Source: Gordonia jinghuaiqii | Lineage (GTDB): Bacteria > Actinomycetota > Actinomycetes > Mycobacteriales > Mycobacteriaceae | Reading direction: 5' to 3' | Length of the DNA stretch: 64,000 bases | Assembly: GCF_014041935.1 (NCBI RefSeq) | Contig: NZ_CP059491.1 | Location: 4,960,001 to 5,024,000 of the forward strand | In this document: positions 1 to 8,129 of the stretch, piece by piece | How the letters are laid out: each line of letters starts with the position of its first letter | How positions within the stretch are numbered: position 1 is the stretch's first letter | Position numbers and translations under genes: made by a program | Notes under the pieces: model-generated | The model's input: only the letters and a program-made list of their open reading frames with translations | Told to the model about the DNA's origin: nothing | Databases searched by the model: none

Positions 1-1
1 A

Positions 2-49
2 CAACCCATCATCTTCCACCGCTCGGCGTTCGCGCGGCTGAGCGCCTGA
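2..49 (+). CDS. C-terminal tail of a gene entering from the left (partial)
   Basis: An open frame from base 2 reads about 15 residues, starting QPIIFHRS and ending at a TGA at 47-49. The reading is smooth and codon use is ordinary for the window. The piece is too short for any family call, and it could be chance, so this is a weak suggestion only. Confidence 0.3.
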   Translation, partial: QPIIFHRSAFARLSA

Positions 50-115
50 GGGTGTGGGCGCCCCAGCAGGTAGGCGTCTGAGAGGAGTAATGGCCACCCG
101 GTGGGTGAGCGGCTG

Positions 116-140
116 TTCAGGGCTTTCCCTGTACCCTGAA
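116..140. terminator. Short inverted repeat, possible terminator of the incoming gene
   Basis: TTCAGGG at 116-122 and CCCTGAA at 134-140 form perfect 7-bp arms around an 11-base loop, between the end of the incoming frame and the ATG at 170. No T-run follows, so termination is only one reading. A regulatory site for the SHOCT gene is also possible. Confidence 0.25.
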
Positions 141-169
141 CCGGGCCATCCGCGACGAAAGACACCACC

Positions 170-994
170 ATGAACCCACCGGTCACCCTTGAGGCAGAGA
201 ACGCCATCGCCGACATCGCCCGGCGTCACGGCCTGTCACGCGATGCCGTGCTGGCCATGCTGCTGGCCGTCAACAACGGCGGTGGCACCATGGCGCAGTT
301 CACTATTCCCGAACTGGGCGGATCCGGACAGTGGATGCGCGGCGGCATGACCATGGTGGGCGACATGTTCAACCACTCGCTGAAGTCCCGGGTCGACTCA
401 CTGTGCAACGAGCTGTCGAACGTGCTGGCCACCATCAGCATCTTCCCCCCTGCGCCGGCCCATTCGACGGGTTCTGCACCCAACGGCGGCGGTTTCCCCT
501 CCAACAACTGGTGGCCGGCCGACCTCGGCGTACCCAGCTCGACCGGCGGGCAGAACGACGTCCGGTACGCGATCTTCCCGGCCACGCGCCGGCTCGCGAT
601 CCAGGTCGGCGGTGTCACCCGGGTGTTCGACACCGCCGATCATCAGATCGGTGGCGTCCAGCAGCAACAGGGGTCGGGCTACGGTTCGGTGAGCTTCTCC
701 AGCCAGTACGGGACATTCGACGTCTCCGGCCTCCGGGAGCTCGGTGCCCAGCAGATCACCGAGACGCCGGTGGCGGCGCCCGCACCCCGACATGCGGCGG
801 CCCAGTCCCCAGACCTCCAGTCCCCAAACCCCCAGTCCTCCAACACCCAGTCGCCGTCCGCTTCGGAACCGACGCCCAACGACCCGGCCGCCATCGTGGC
901 GGCCATCGAGTCGCTGGCGAACCTGCACCAGCGAGGCATCCTGTCCGACGACGAGTTCACCTCCAAGAAGGCGGAGCTGCTCGCCCGGCTCTGA
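170..994 (+). CDS. SHOCT domain-containing protein of unknown function
   Basis: A 274-residue protein. The last ~30 residues (ANLHQRGILSDDEFTSKKAELL) match the SHOCT motif, a short C-terminal domain common in actinobacterial proteins and thought to mediate oligomerisation. The N-terminus (residues 1-40) looks helical with a possible DNA-binding-like pattern (ARRHGLSRDAVLAML). A Gly-rich stretch around residues 35-65 and a Pro/Ser/Gln-rich linker (about 205-235) separate the ends. There is no signal peptide or membrane segment. It begins at ATG 170, stands alone on the plus strand, and has no obvious link to the catabolic genes that follow. Exact role unknown. Confidence 0.7.
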   Translation: MNPPVTLEAENAIADIARRHGLSRDAVLAMLLAVNNGGGTMAQFTIPELGGSGQWMRGGMTMVGDMFNHSLKSRVDSLCNELSNVLATISIFPPAPAHSTGSAPNGGGFPSNNWWPADLGVPSSTGGQNDVRYAIFPATRRLAIQVGGVTRVFDTADHQIGGVQQQQGSGYGSVSFSSQYGTFDVSGLRELGAQQITETPVAAPAPRHAAAQSPDLQSPNPQSSNTQSPSASEPTPNDPAAIVAAIESLANLHQRGILSDDEFTSKKAELLARL

Positions 995-998
995 CGGG

Positions 999-1586
999 TC
1001 AGCGACCGCCCGGAGCTTTCGCGGCTGCGACTCCCGCACGCCACCCGGGCGCACCTCCGCCACCGGGCGGGTGAACCGAGGCCGCGTCGATCCCAGATCG
1101 CTCGAGTAGCCACGCGATCAACGAGTTCGAGTTCCACATGTCCCCGACACCCAGCGCGTCGCGGCCCCACGTGAAGCGCGGCACGTCCCCCACCATGCGC
1201 ACCAGCGCCGACGCCACCTCCTCACCCACCGACCAGGCCACCGGACCGTCCACCGCCCACTCGCGATCGGGAATCATCCCGCCGGCCCAGCACCGCACCT
1301 CGTACCGGAACAGCGGGCACCATCCGAGGTTCGCGAGCCCGACGGATCCGGTGGCGACGACGCCACGCTCGCCGGGCGGCACTCCCCACGCGGGGGCCAT
1401 CTCGATGACGTGATTCGTCTCTCCGACACGCACTTCCAGCGCACTGTGGAACAGCTGCCGTGGCCGACGATGTTCGCGCCGCGCCGAGACGGACTCCCAC
1501 CAGCCACTCGTGCGCACCACGACTCGGCCACCGGCGCCGACCGGCAGCCACCACAGGAACACATTCGGTTCGGGTGCCGTCATGAG
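999..1586 (-). CDS. Conserved hypothetical protein, possibly a permuted papain-like fold
   Basis: The frame is open from 1649. The internal ATG at 1586 (MTAPEPNVFLWWLPVG) gives the more natural N-terminus and a product of about 195 residues. A His in the context NHVIEMAP and a late MWNSNSLIAWLL segment recall small permuted NlpC/P60-like amidases that carry a conserved His early and an Asn near the end. No clear catalytic Cys stands out, so this stays a resemblance. It ends five bases from the SHOCT gene (convergent). I do not recognise the family with confidence. Confidence 0.5.
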   Translation of the reverse strand, partial: LMTAPEPNVFLWWLPVGAGGRVVVRTSGWWESVSARREHRRPRQLFHSALEVRVGETNHVIEMAPAWGVPPGERGVVATGSVGLANLGWCPLFRYEVRCWAGGMIPDREWAVDGPVAWSVGEEVASALVRMVGDVPRFTWGRDALGVGDMWNSNSLIAWLLERSGIDAASVHPPGGGGAPGWRAGVAAAKAPGGR

Positions 1587-1671
1587 GTCAGTCTGCACGT
1601 CCCGCGGGCGCACATCGACTGAAGATCCATATGACCTTGTGGTCGCCATCCGAGCACAGCGTCATACGGGC

Positions 1672-2916
1672 CTACCGGTGCGCGTACGTGGCGTTGCCCA
1701 GAAAGTGGCCCAGGCGTTGCCTTTTGGCGTCCAGATACCGGACGTTCGACGACGTGACCCCCACGACGAGCGACACCCGTTCGGTCACCTCGATCCCGGC
1801 ATCGGTGAGGCCGCGGACCTTGTCCGGATTGTTGGTCATCACCCGCGCGCGTTGGATTCCCAGATCGGTGAGGATCGCTGCGGCCGCACCGTATTCGCGA
1901 CCGTCGACGGGCTCGTCGAGTTCGAGGTTGGCCTCCACGGTGTCGAGCCCCTGATCCTGGAGACGGTAGGCGGCCAGCTTCTGGAGCAACCCGATGCCGC
2001 GACCTTCGTGCCCGCGCAGGTAGACGAGCACGCCGCCCTCGTTCCCGATTCGTTCGAGGGCTGCATCCAGCTGAGGCCCGCACTCGCATCGCTGCGACGA
2101 GAATGCCTCACCGGTAAGGCATTCCGAGTGCACCCGGACCAGAACGGAGTCCTTGTGGAGACTCCTGCCGCCGATCGGGTCGCTGATCAGGGCGATGTGC
2201 TCGGCGCCGGTCTCGGTGTCGCGGTAACCGATGGCACGCAGTTCACCGGCCGGGGTCGGCAGTACCGTCTCGGCGCCCCGCCGGACACGAGGCGCCACCG
2301 ACCAGCTCTGCGCGTCGTGCATGCGCCGGTAGTTGACCAGTTCTTCGATGGTCAGCACGGGTAACCCCATCCGCGATCCCAAAGCGGCGACCTGCGGATA
2401 ACGCATCATCGAGCCGTCGTCGGCGACGAGTTCGGCGATGACACCCACCGGCGCGATGTCGGCCAGCGCGCACAGGTCGACGGCGGCCTCGGTGTGACCG
2501 GGACGTTCCAGCACGCCACCGGGACGGGCCCGCAACGGCAGCACGTGCCCCGGGCGGGTGAAGTCCCGCGGACCCGACGCGGCGGCGGCGAGCATCCGCA
2601 GGGTGTGCGCCCGATCGGCCGCCGAGATCCCCGTCGTGACGCCCTCGGCCGCATCGACGGTCACGGTGTACGCCGTACCTTTGGGGTCTTCGTTGTCGAT
2701 CACCATCGCAGGCAACTCGAGCATGTCGGCCCGCTCGCCGGTCATCGGCGCACACAACAACCCCGAGGTGTTCCGCACGGTCCATGCCGTCCACTCGGTG
2801 GTGACGCGGTCGGCCGCCAGGATGACGTCGCCCTCGTTCTCGCGGTCGGCGGCGTCGGTCACCAGGACCGGTCGTCCCGCACGCAGCGCATCGATTGCGT
2901 TCTCGACGGCGTTCAT
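1672..2916 (-). CDS. ribBA: Bifunctional 3,4-dihydroxy-2-butanone-4-phosphate synthase / GTP cyclohydrolase II (RibBA)
   Basis: 414 residues with two domains. Residues 1-200 are the DHBP synthase, with the acidic metal motif RENEGD near residue 25 and the RPGHVLPL...RPGHTEA segment; this domain makes the four-carbon unit from ribulose 5-phosphate. Residues about 210-414 are GTP cyclohydrolase II, with the zinc ligands in ECLTGEAF...RCEC and the catalytic RGHEGRG loop. Start ATG 2916 has GAGGAG about 5 bases upstream. It is a lone gene, without ribE or ribH beside it, so it may be a second copy outside the usual riboflavin operon. That would suit a neighbourhood rich in flavoenzymes. I recognised no FMN riboswitch upstream. 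Confidence 0.95.
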   Translation of the reverse strand: MNAVENAIDALRAGRPVLVTDAADRENEGDVILAADRVTTEWTAWTVRNTSGLLCAPMTGERADMLELPAMVIDNEDPKGTAYTVTVDAAEGVTTGISAADRAHTLRMLAAAASGPRDFTRPGHVLPLRARPGGVLERPGHTEAAVDLCALADIAPVGVIAELVADDGSMMRYPQVAALGSRMGLPVLTIEELVNYRRMHDAQSWSVAPRVRRGAETVLPTPAGELRAIGYRDTETGAEHIALISDPIGGRSLHKDSVLVRVHSECLTGEAFSSQRCECGPQLDAALERIGNEGGVLVYLRGHEGRGIGLLQKLAAYRLQDQGLDTVEANLELDEPVDGREYGAAAAILTDLGIQRARVMTNNPDKVRGLTDAGIEVTERVSLVVGVTSSNVRYLDAKRQRLGHFLGNATYAHR

Positions 2917-3156
2917 CAGATCTCCTCGACGTAGAGCGAATCGTGCTCGCGTGGCTCACCACGCGCTGTACGCCATTCGACAACGTCTCCATGTCGGAGG
3001 CGAAACCCGCTCGTGGCAGGTGAATTTCGCCGCTCACCGATCCTGACGCCGCAGGTCAGCAGCCGCGGAGCGGCGAAACACGCCGGACGCGATCATCCCC
3101 GAACGTCAATCCGCCGATCGGTCGAAGCCGGCATCGTCCGCCGGGGCCGGACTGTC

Positions 3157-3173
3157 CACGTGTCATACACGTG
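3157..3173. promoter_or_regulatory. Inverted repeat, candidate operator of the HutC-type GntR regulator
   Basis: CACGTGT-CAT-ACACGTG: perfect 7-bp arms around 3 bases, about 25 bases before the ATG at 3199. GntR regulators commonly bind short palindromes overlapping their own promoters, so autoregulation is a reasonable inference. The rest of 2917-3198 holds nothing else I can name. Confidence 0.5.
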
Positions 3174-3198
3174 CTCTCGGCTCCACTACACTTCGGTC

Positions 3199-3918
3199 AT
3201 GTCCGACGCGAACACGGCGCTGCCCGGTCTACCCGCCCGCCTCGAGGCGGTGTGGTTGCAGTCCGCGCAGGCGGGCTCACCGATGCCCGGAGAACCAGCG
3301 CTCGCCGAGCGCCTCGCCGCGTCGCGTCCGGCGGTCCGCGAAGCCCTCGTCCGACTCGAGGAACGCGGATACATCCGGCGGCGCAAGGGCGCGGACACGA
3401 TCATCAATCGACGGTTGCTCGACGTGTCTGCGCGCATCGACGAACAGGTGGACCGGAGCGAGCTCATCGCGTCGACGGGACGACGCGCGTCGATGGTCGT
3501 GGTGGAATCCAGGCTGGACGTCCCCACATCCGAAGAGAGAACGCAGTACGAGCTCGAACCCGATTCCCGACTGCTCCGAACGACCAAGGTCTGGTTCGCC
3601 GACGACGAGCCGGTGATCCGGGCCAACGACTCGATCGTCCTTCCCCCCGGCGCCGCAGCCCAGATCGACGCCACCAGGCCCGTGTTCGACATCGCGGCCG
3701 ATGTCGGCGTCGGCCCGACCGAGTGGGAAATCGTGTATCCCTCCGCGACGGCGACATCACCACGCGACGCCCGTCTGCTGGACCTCCCCGAGGGACATCC
3801 GGCCCTCACCATGGAAGTGGTGGGTGTCGCGCGTTCGGGCCGGACCGCCTACTGGGCGTCGGAACTCCACTCCACGCACAACTTTCAGCACACGATGATC
3901 CGACTGGTGCGGCGGTGA
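3199..3918 (+). CDS. GntR family transcriptional regulator, HutC/UTRA type
   Basis: 239 residues from ATG 3199; the frame is open further upstream, but that extension reads as non-coding and contains the operator palindrome. The N-terminal winged helix (residues ~10-65) includes GEPALAERLAASRPAVREALVRLEERGYIRRRKGA, the classic GntR recognition region. The C-terminal part (about 90-239) has the UTRA-like pattern of a ligand-binding domain: an ELEPDSRLLRTTKVWFADDEPV strand pair and a final YWASELHSTHNFQHTMIRLVRR. It is followed on the other strand by the LLM oxygenase and ureidoglycolate lyase genes, which it may control. Ligand unknown. Confidence 0.85.
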   Translation: MSDANTALPGLPARLEAVWLQSAQAGSPMPGEPALAERLAASRPAVREALVRLEERGYIRRRKGADTIINRRLLDVSARIDEQVDRSELIASTGRRASMVVVESRLDVPTSEERTQYELEPDSRLLRTTKVWFADDEPVIRANDSIVLPPGAAAQIDATRPVFDIAADVGVGPTEWEIVYPSATATSPRDARLLDLPEGHPALTMEVVGVARSGRTAYWASELHSTHNFQHTMIRLVRR

Positions 3919-3939
3919 CCAGAACGCTTGCGCCCCGAA

Positions 3940-4956
3940 CTACGAGCCGATCAGCACCGGTTCGAGTTCGGGCCACACCTCGCCGGCGAACAGTTCCATC
4001 GACCGCCGCGTACAAGTCGCAGGCAGGCCGGGGAACTGGACCAGCAGGTCGAGCCGATCGACCCCGGTGACATCGATGTACTCGCGCAACTGTTCGGCGA
4101 CCTGCGCAGGCGTCCCGAGTATGACGTTCGCCTGTCGCAGCCGTTCGTCGACAGTGCTCGGCGTCTCCGGTATATGCCCGGCGGCCACTGCTTCACGGGT
4201 GTACCGGTGGTCGGGGCCGGTGAAGATCGCGCCGTACATGTCGAACGCCTCCTCGAACTCGGCCCACGCCCGATCCCACGACTCCGCGATGTGCACAGCC
4301 CGGACACCGCGCACCGTGCCGGTGCCGCCGGCCGACCGGAATCGACGGATGTGTTCAGCTTGTGACAGTGCGTTCTCGGCCTGGCCCACCACGTAATTCA
4401 GTCCGTGCCGGGCGGCGTCGTCGATCGAGTCGTCGTCGCGACAAGCCGCCCACAGGTTGGCGCGCACGCGAGCTCCGTCGTCGAAGGTCAGCGTCGGCAG
4501 TTCGTCGTCGGTCGCACGGTCGAGAAGGCGAAGAATGTGGTCCACACGTTGTCGGTAGACCTTCTGACGCTCGAGACGCTGTTCGCCGGAGTACCCGGTG
4601 CCCTGACCGATCCCGAAGTCCGCCCGCCCCCCGGACAGGAGATCCAGCATGCACATCTCCTCCGCCGCGCGGGTTGCACTGATATCTGGCAACACCTTGA
4701 CCCCGGTCCCGAAACGCACCCGCGGGATCTCCGCCGCCGCCTTCGCCAGGAGCATCTCCGGGTGCGCGATGCGCCCGTAGAAGTCTCGGTCCTTGTCGAC
4801 GAAATGATGTTCACCCACCCACACCGCATCGAAACCCAGGGCTTCGGCATGGGCGAAATCGTCCAGAGCACGCTCCACCAGAGCCGCAGTCGAGACCGCC
4901 GGTGTCTCCCACATCTGGTACAGCAGGCCGACCGGCAGCACCCGGGACCCCGTCAC
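3940..4956 (-). CDS. LLM-class flavin-dependent oxidoreductase (bacterial luciferase-like monooxygenase)
   Basis: 338 residues with the luciferase-like TIM-barrel pattern: RALDDFAHAEALGFDAVWVGEHHF near the N-terminus, a GTGVKVLP strand, and the DLLSGGRADFGIGQGTGYSGE segment that usually contacts reduced flavin. Such enzymes use FMNH2 supplied by a separate reductase; the substrate here is unknown. The best start is GTG 4956, which overlaps the stop of the upstream lyase gene as GTGA and indicates translational coupling. The frame is open to 5082, but that stretch lies within the lyase gene. Pairing with an AllA-like lyase suggests oxidative breakdown of a ureide or other N-heterocycle. Confidence 0.85.
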   Translation of the reverse strand: MTGSRVLPVGLLYQMWETPAVSTAALVERALDDFAHAEALGFDAVWVGEHHFVDKDRDFYGRIAHPEMLLAKAAAEIPRVRFGTGVKVLPDISATRAAEEMCMLDLLSGGRADFGIGQGTGYSGEQRLERQKVYRQRVDHILRLLDRATDDELPTLTFDDGARVRANLWAACRDDDSIDDAARHGLNYVVGQAENALSQAEHIRRFRSAGGTGTVRGVRAVHIAESWDRAWAEFEEAFDMYGAIFTGPDHRYTREAVAAGHIPETPSTVDERLRQANVILGTPAQVAEQLREYIDVTGVDRLDLLVQFPGLPATCTRRSMELFAGEVWPELEPVLIGS

Positions 4957-5453
4957 GACGACTGTCCGGCGACGAACTCGACACCGAAAGAGAAGTTCTG
5001 GTGGTCCACCTGGTTGGTGTCGTCGAGCTCGAGGTTGAAGAACGACATCTGCTCTGGAGCGAAAAACGGTCCGGCGTGCCACGTCCCGCGATGGAGCAAG
5101 ACCGCAGCGTCACCGCCCACTCTGAAGACCTTGACGTCGTCGGCGCCGGGACGGTCCTCGGGATCGTCGACCGCCCCCGGAGGGGCGACCGCGATCATCC
5201 ACTCCCCGCCGCCCACCGATGCGAGCACCTGCGTCACCGAACGGTGACGCGTGATCGAGTCGAACCGTGCCGGCCGGTCCTGCAGGGCCATCAGGTAGAA
5301 CCGCGGGGTTCCGCGCGAGAGATCGAGAAGCCGCTCACCCTCCCGGGGGCTGTCACCGTCGGGCACCGCGGTCAGCACGGCCCCGAACGGGGCGAACGCG
5401 TCGTCGGTGAGGTTCTGGATCGGGATGCGCCGGGCAGGGACGACACCAGTCAT
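4953..5453 (-). CDS. Ureidoglycolate lyase family protein (AllA-like)
   Basis: 166 residues, the normal size for the AllA family, whose founder splits ureidoglycolate into glyoxylate and urea. The conserved barrel motifs are present: FAPFGAVL at the start, ITRHRSVTQV in the middle, and GAV-type GDAAVLLHRGTWHAGPFF, with the two His residues typical of the active site. Start ATG 5453; its stop overlaps the LLM monooxygenase start by 4 bp, so the two are one unit. It is divergent from the NTF2/amidase fusion gene, and a palindrome lies between them. No allantoinase or allantoate gene is in view, so the true substrate may be a different ureido acid. Confidence 0.85.
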   Translation of the reverse strand: MTGVVPARRIPIQNLTDDAFAPFGAVLTAVPDGDSPREGERLLDLSRGTPRFYLMALQDRPARFDSITRHRSVTQVLASVGGGEWMIAVAPPGAVDDPEDRPGADDVKVFRVGGDAAVLLHRGTWHAGPFFAPEQMSFFNLELDDTNQVDHQNFSFGVEFVAGQSS

Positions 5454-5492
5454 GGTTCCTCCGTGAATTCGTTGTTTGGCGGGGACGCTAGC

Positions 5493-5507
5493 ACATGTCT
5501 GACATGT
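5493..5507. promoter_or_regulatory. Inverted repeat in the divergent promoter, GntR-type operator candidate
   Basis: ACATGTC-T-GACATGT: perfect 7-bp arms around one base, centred between the divergent AllA-like gene (start 5453) and amidase gene (start 5557). The GTCnGAC core is the same as in the palindrome before the FCD regulator at 7279-7289, so the same regulator may act at both. This is inference from sequence only. Confidence 0.5.
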
Positions 5508-5556
5508 TGAAAGGGCTCGTCACATCCGCGAAACATTTGCGGTGCAGGCTGAGACG

Positions 5557-7119
5557 ATGAGTACCAGCATCGAGGGGTTACCCGATCTCACACCAGACGC
5601 CGATTCCGCTCTCATGCAGCAGTTCTGGCGGTACGAGGCCGCGCTCATGGCCAACGATGTCGCCGCCCTCGACGACCTGTTCTGGGATGACGAGCAGACC
5701 GTGCGTGCCGATTCCGTCGCAGTTCTGCTGGGTCACAACGCGATCGCCGAGTTCCGGGCCGCGCGCTCCCACGGTGCCCCGGTGCGTACGATCACCGCCG
5801 TCCATGTGCGCGAGATCTCCGACGCCGCCGCCGTCGTCCTGGCCGAGAACTGCCGCCCCGACGGTACGCGCGGACTGCAGACTCAGGTCTGGCGGCGGAC
5901 ACCCGCAGGCTGGAAGGTCGCCTACGCACACCTGAGTGCCGGGTCACCGCGCGATCAGACGGTGTGGCGCAAGGTCGGCGCGCCGCTGGTCGGGGCGACC
6001 GGCGCGGGAACCCTCAGCGGGCTGACGATTGCGGTGAAGGACCTCTTCGCCGTGGCCGGCGAACGCATCGGCGCCGGAACCCCGGCCCACCTCGAGCTGG
6101 CCCCCGTCGAAACCGAGCACGCGAGCGCGGTCGCCGCACTGCTCCGCCACGGGGCCACCGTGACCGGGATCGCGCACACCGACGAACTCGCCTACAGCCT
6201 CGGCGGCACGAATCCGCATTACGGAACGCCACCGAACCCCGCCGCGCCCGGCCGCATCCCGGGCGGCTCCACCAGCGGTCCCGCAGTGGCCGTATCCGGG
6301 GGCGAGGTCGATCTCGGCCTCGGCACCGACACTGCGGGTTCCATCCGTGTTCCCGCGTCCTACCAGGGAATTTGGGGATTCCGCCCCACCCACGGACTCA
6401 TCGACACCACCGGGCTGCTGTCCCTGGCACCCTCGTTCGACGCCGTGGGCCTGATGGCCCGGGACATCGACACGGTGCGCCTCGGCGCCGACATCCTGGT
6501 GACCGACGGTCGCGGTGACGCGGACGCGGACATCACCGAGATCGTCGTGGACCCCACGCTCCTCGCTTATGCCGAACCCGAGGTCGCACAGTCGTTCTGG
6601 TCCGCCGTCCGCACCCTCGACAGTTCGCTCGCGCTCCGGTACCACGACGTCACCGACGGGCGCCTGCCCACGTGGTTCCACGCGTTCCGAACCGTGCAAG
6701 CCCACGAGGCGTGGCGGAGCCACGGCGAGTTCCTCACCGATCACCCGGACGCGGTCGCCACCGATGTCGCCGCGAGATTCCGCATCGCGTCGGCGGTGAG
6801 CGCCACCGAGGCCGACGACGCGCGAGCCGAGATCGTGCGCGCGCGAGCTCACCTCGACGGCGTGCTCGGGGCCGGTACGGCCCTGCTCCTCCCCAGCGCA
6901 GCCGGTCCCGCACCCCTGCGGACGGAAGGCTCCGCCGAGCGTGCGCGCACCGCGACCCTGCATCTCACGTGCCTGGCCAGCCTCTCCGGCCGGCCGGCGA
7001 TCTCCGCACCGTGCCTCACCGCGGACGGCGCACCGGTGGGACTGTCGGCGGTCGGGGCGGTCGGCGCCGATCACACGCTGTTGCGATTCGCGGCCCGGCA
7101 CTTGACCTTTCACATCTGA
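5557..7119 (+). CDS. Amidase with an N-terminal NTF2-like (AtzH/DUF3225-type) domain
   Basis: 520 residues from ATG 5557; a GTG at 5542 is an alternative start. Residues 15-130 form an NTF2-like domain (FWRYEAALMANDVAALDDLFW ... TQVWRRTPAGWKVAYAHLS) of the kind called AtzH/DUF3225, seen beside or fused to amidases such as those of s-triazine breakdown. Residues ~140-520 are an amidase-signature hydrolase with catalytic Lys161, Ser238 (GGSTSG) and Ser262 (DTAGSIRVPAS); the two serines are 24 apart, as usual. It hydrolyses a carbon-nitrogen amide bond; substrate unknown. Expression probably depends on the divergent promoter shared with the AllA-like gene. A strong hairpin follows the stop. Confidence 0.88.
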   Translation: MSTSIEGLPDLTPDADSALMQQFWRYEAALMANDVAALDDLFWDDEQTVRADSVAVLLGHNAIAEFRAARSHGAPVRTITAVHVREISDAAAVVLAENCRPDGTRGLQTQVWRRTPAGWKVAYAHLSAGSPRDQTVWRKVGAPLVGATGAGTLSGLTIAVKDLFAVAGERIGAGTPAHLELAPVETEHASAVAALLRHGATVTGIAHTDELAYSLGGTNPHYGTPPNPAAPGRIPGGSTSGPAVAVSGGEVDLGLGTDTAGSIRVPASYQGIWGFRPTHGLIDTTGLLSLAPSFDAVGLMARDIDTVRLGADILVTDGRGDADADITEIVVDPTLLAYAEPEVAQSFWSAVRTLDSSLALRYHDVTDGRLPTWFHAFRTVQAHEAWRSHGEFLTDHPDAVATDVAARFRIASAVSATEADDARAEIVRARAHLDGVLGAGTALLLPSAAGPAPLRTEGSAERARTATLHLTCLASLSGRPAISAPCLTADGAPVGLSAVGAVGADHTLLRFAARHLTFHI

Positions 7120-7136
7120 CTCCCGCGGTACCCGGC

Positions 7137-7164
7137 GGCCCCGCATCGGTGACGATGCGGGGCC
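7137..7164 (+). terminator. Strong GC hairpin, terminator-like
   Basis: GGCCCCGCATCG and CGATGCGGGGCC are perfect 12-bp arms around a GTGA loop, 18 bases after the amidase stop. No long T-run follows, which is common for actinobacterial terminators. Confidence 0.6.
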
Positions 7165-7278
7165 GCGGCGCATTGTCGGGCCGTGTGTCGCCGAGGTTTC
7201 GCGCGTCAAGAACATGTTGCGGCTTGGCCGCACGCCTCGCGCTCGCGGCCGATCTGTTCATACGATGTGTTCATCAGA

Positions 7279-7289
7279 TGGTCGGACCA
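7279..7289. promoter_or_regulatory. FadR/FCD-type GntR operator candidate
   Basis: TGGTC-G-GACCA is a perfect palindrome that fits the TnGTnnnACnA pattern of FadR-subfamily operators. It lies about 40 bases before the ATG of the FCD regulator at 7330, consistent with autoregulation. It shares GTCnGAC with the palindrome at 5493-5507. Confidence 0.6.
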
Positions 7290-7329
7290 ATCAGTCCAAT
7301 CGCCCCACGAGCCCAGCGAGGTGCCAGTG

Positions 7330-8037
7330 ATGGAGTTCCCACACTCGGTCGGGTTCGTGCGCCGGTCGACGTCGATCGGCGCCGAGATCGTCGCCCACTT
7401 CGAACAACTGATCTCCAGCGGCGAACTCGCCCCGGGAACCCGGCTGCCCTCCGAGCGGGAACTGGCCACCTCCCTCAACGTCTCGCGCACCTCGCTGCGT
7501 GAGGCGATGCACGAGCTGGAAGTCAAGAACATGGTGGCGCGCCGCCCCGGCCGAGGGACCATCGTCACCGAACCGCACGGTCAGGCAAACGACTTGTACG
7601 AGCGCATCTCCGAGGCCGAGCGCACGTTGCGTGACGTCGCCGAGCTGCGGGAGACCATCGAGCCGAGGTTCGCCGAACTCGCGGCTCGTCGCATCACCGA
7701 CTCGACGTTGATCGCCCTCGAGGACGTGTTGGCGAAGACGCGGCTGCCGATGACCCAGCAAGAGTCCATCGAGCTCGACATCAGTTTCCACATGCTCATC
7801 GCGCAGGCCTCCCAGAACCGGCTGCTGGTTGCGCTCGGCACCCTGGCCAACGAATGGACCGCCTCGACGCGCGCGCTCTCACACGCGGATTCGCCCGCGC
7901 GCCGCCTGTCCCACGAGGGCCACCACCGGATCTACCTCCGCCTGCGCGAACGCGACGCCGAAGCGGCACGGCAGGCGATGCTGGACCACCTGTCCGAGGT
8001 GGCCGACATGACACGCACACACCACCCCTCGTTCTGA
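7330..8037 (+). CDS. GntR family transcriptional regulator, FadR/FCD type
   Basis: 235 residues from ATG 7330; the upstream-open frame overlaps the operator and is unlikely to be translated. Residues ~10-75 are the winged-helix DNA-binding domain (PGTRLPSERELATSLNVSRTSLREAMHELEVKNMVARRPGRGTI). Residues ~95-230 are the all-helical FCD ligand domain, with the metal-site pattern in ELDISFHMLIAQASQNRLL and a late EGHHRIYLRLRERD. Metabolites usually displace such regulators from DNA. The gene lies directly upstream of, and on the same strand as, the ABC transporter/amidohydrolase operon beginning at 8130, which it most likely regulates together with itself. Confidence 0.9.
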   Translation: MEFPHSVGFVRRSTSIGAEIVAHFEQLISSGELAPGTRLPSERELATSLNVSRTSLREAMHELEVKNMVARRPGRGTIVTEPHGQANDLYERISEAERTLRDVAELRETIEPRFAELAARRITDSTLIALEDVLAKTRLPMTQQESIELDISFHMLIAQASQNRLLVALGTLANEWTASTRALSHADSPARRLSHEGHHRIYLRLRERDAEAARQAMLDHLSEVADMTRTHHPSF

Positions 8038-8129
8038 CCTCGAACTCGTTCGAGCACCGCAACTTTCATCATTTCGCACCGGTCAGCGTCGACCAGTGCG
8101 TCCCATTCACCCGCACAGAAGGTCTCCCC

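Noticed and set aside
2917..3198. FMN riboswitch upstream of ribBA
   Set aside because: I could not recognise the conserved FMN aptamer blocks on the minus strand here.
5944..7233. Long minus-strand frame opposite the amidase gene
   Set aside because: It is an antisense shadow typical of GC-rich coding DNA; its product is Gly/Arg-rich with no motif, while the plus strand has a complete amidase.
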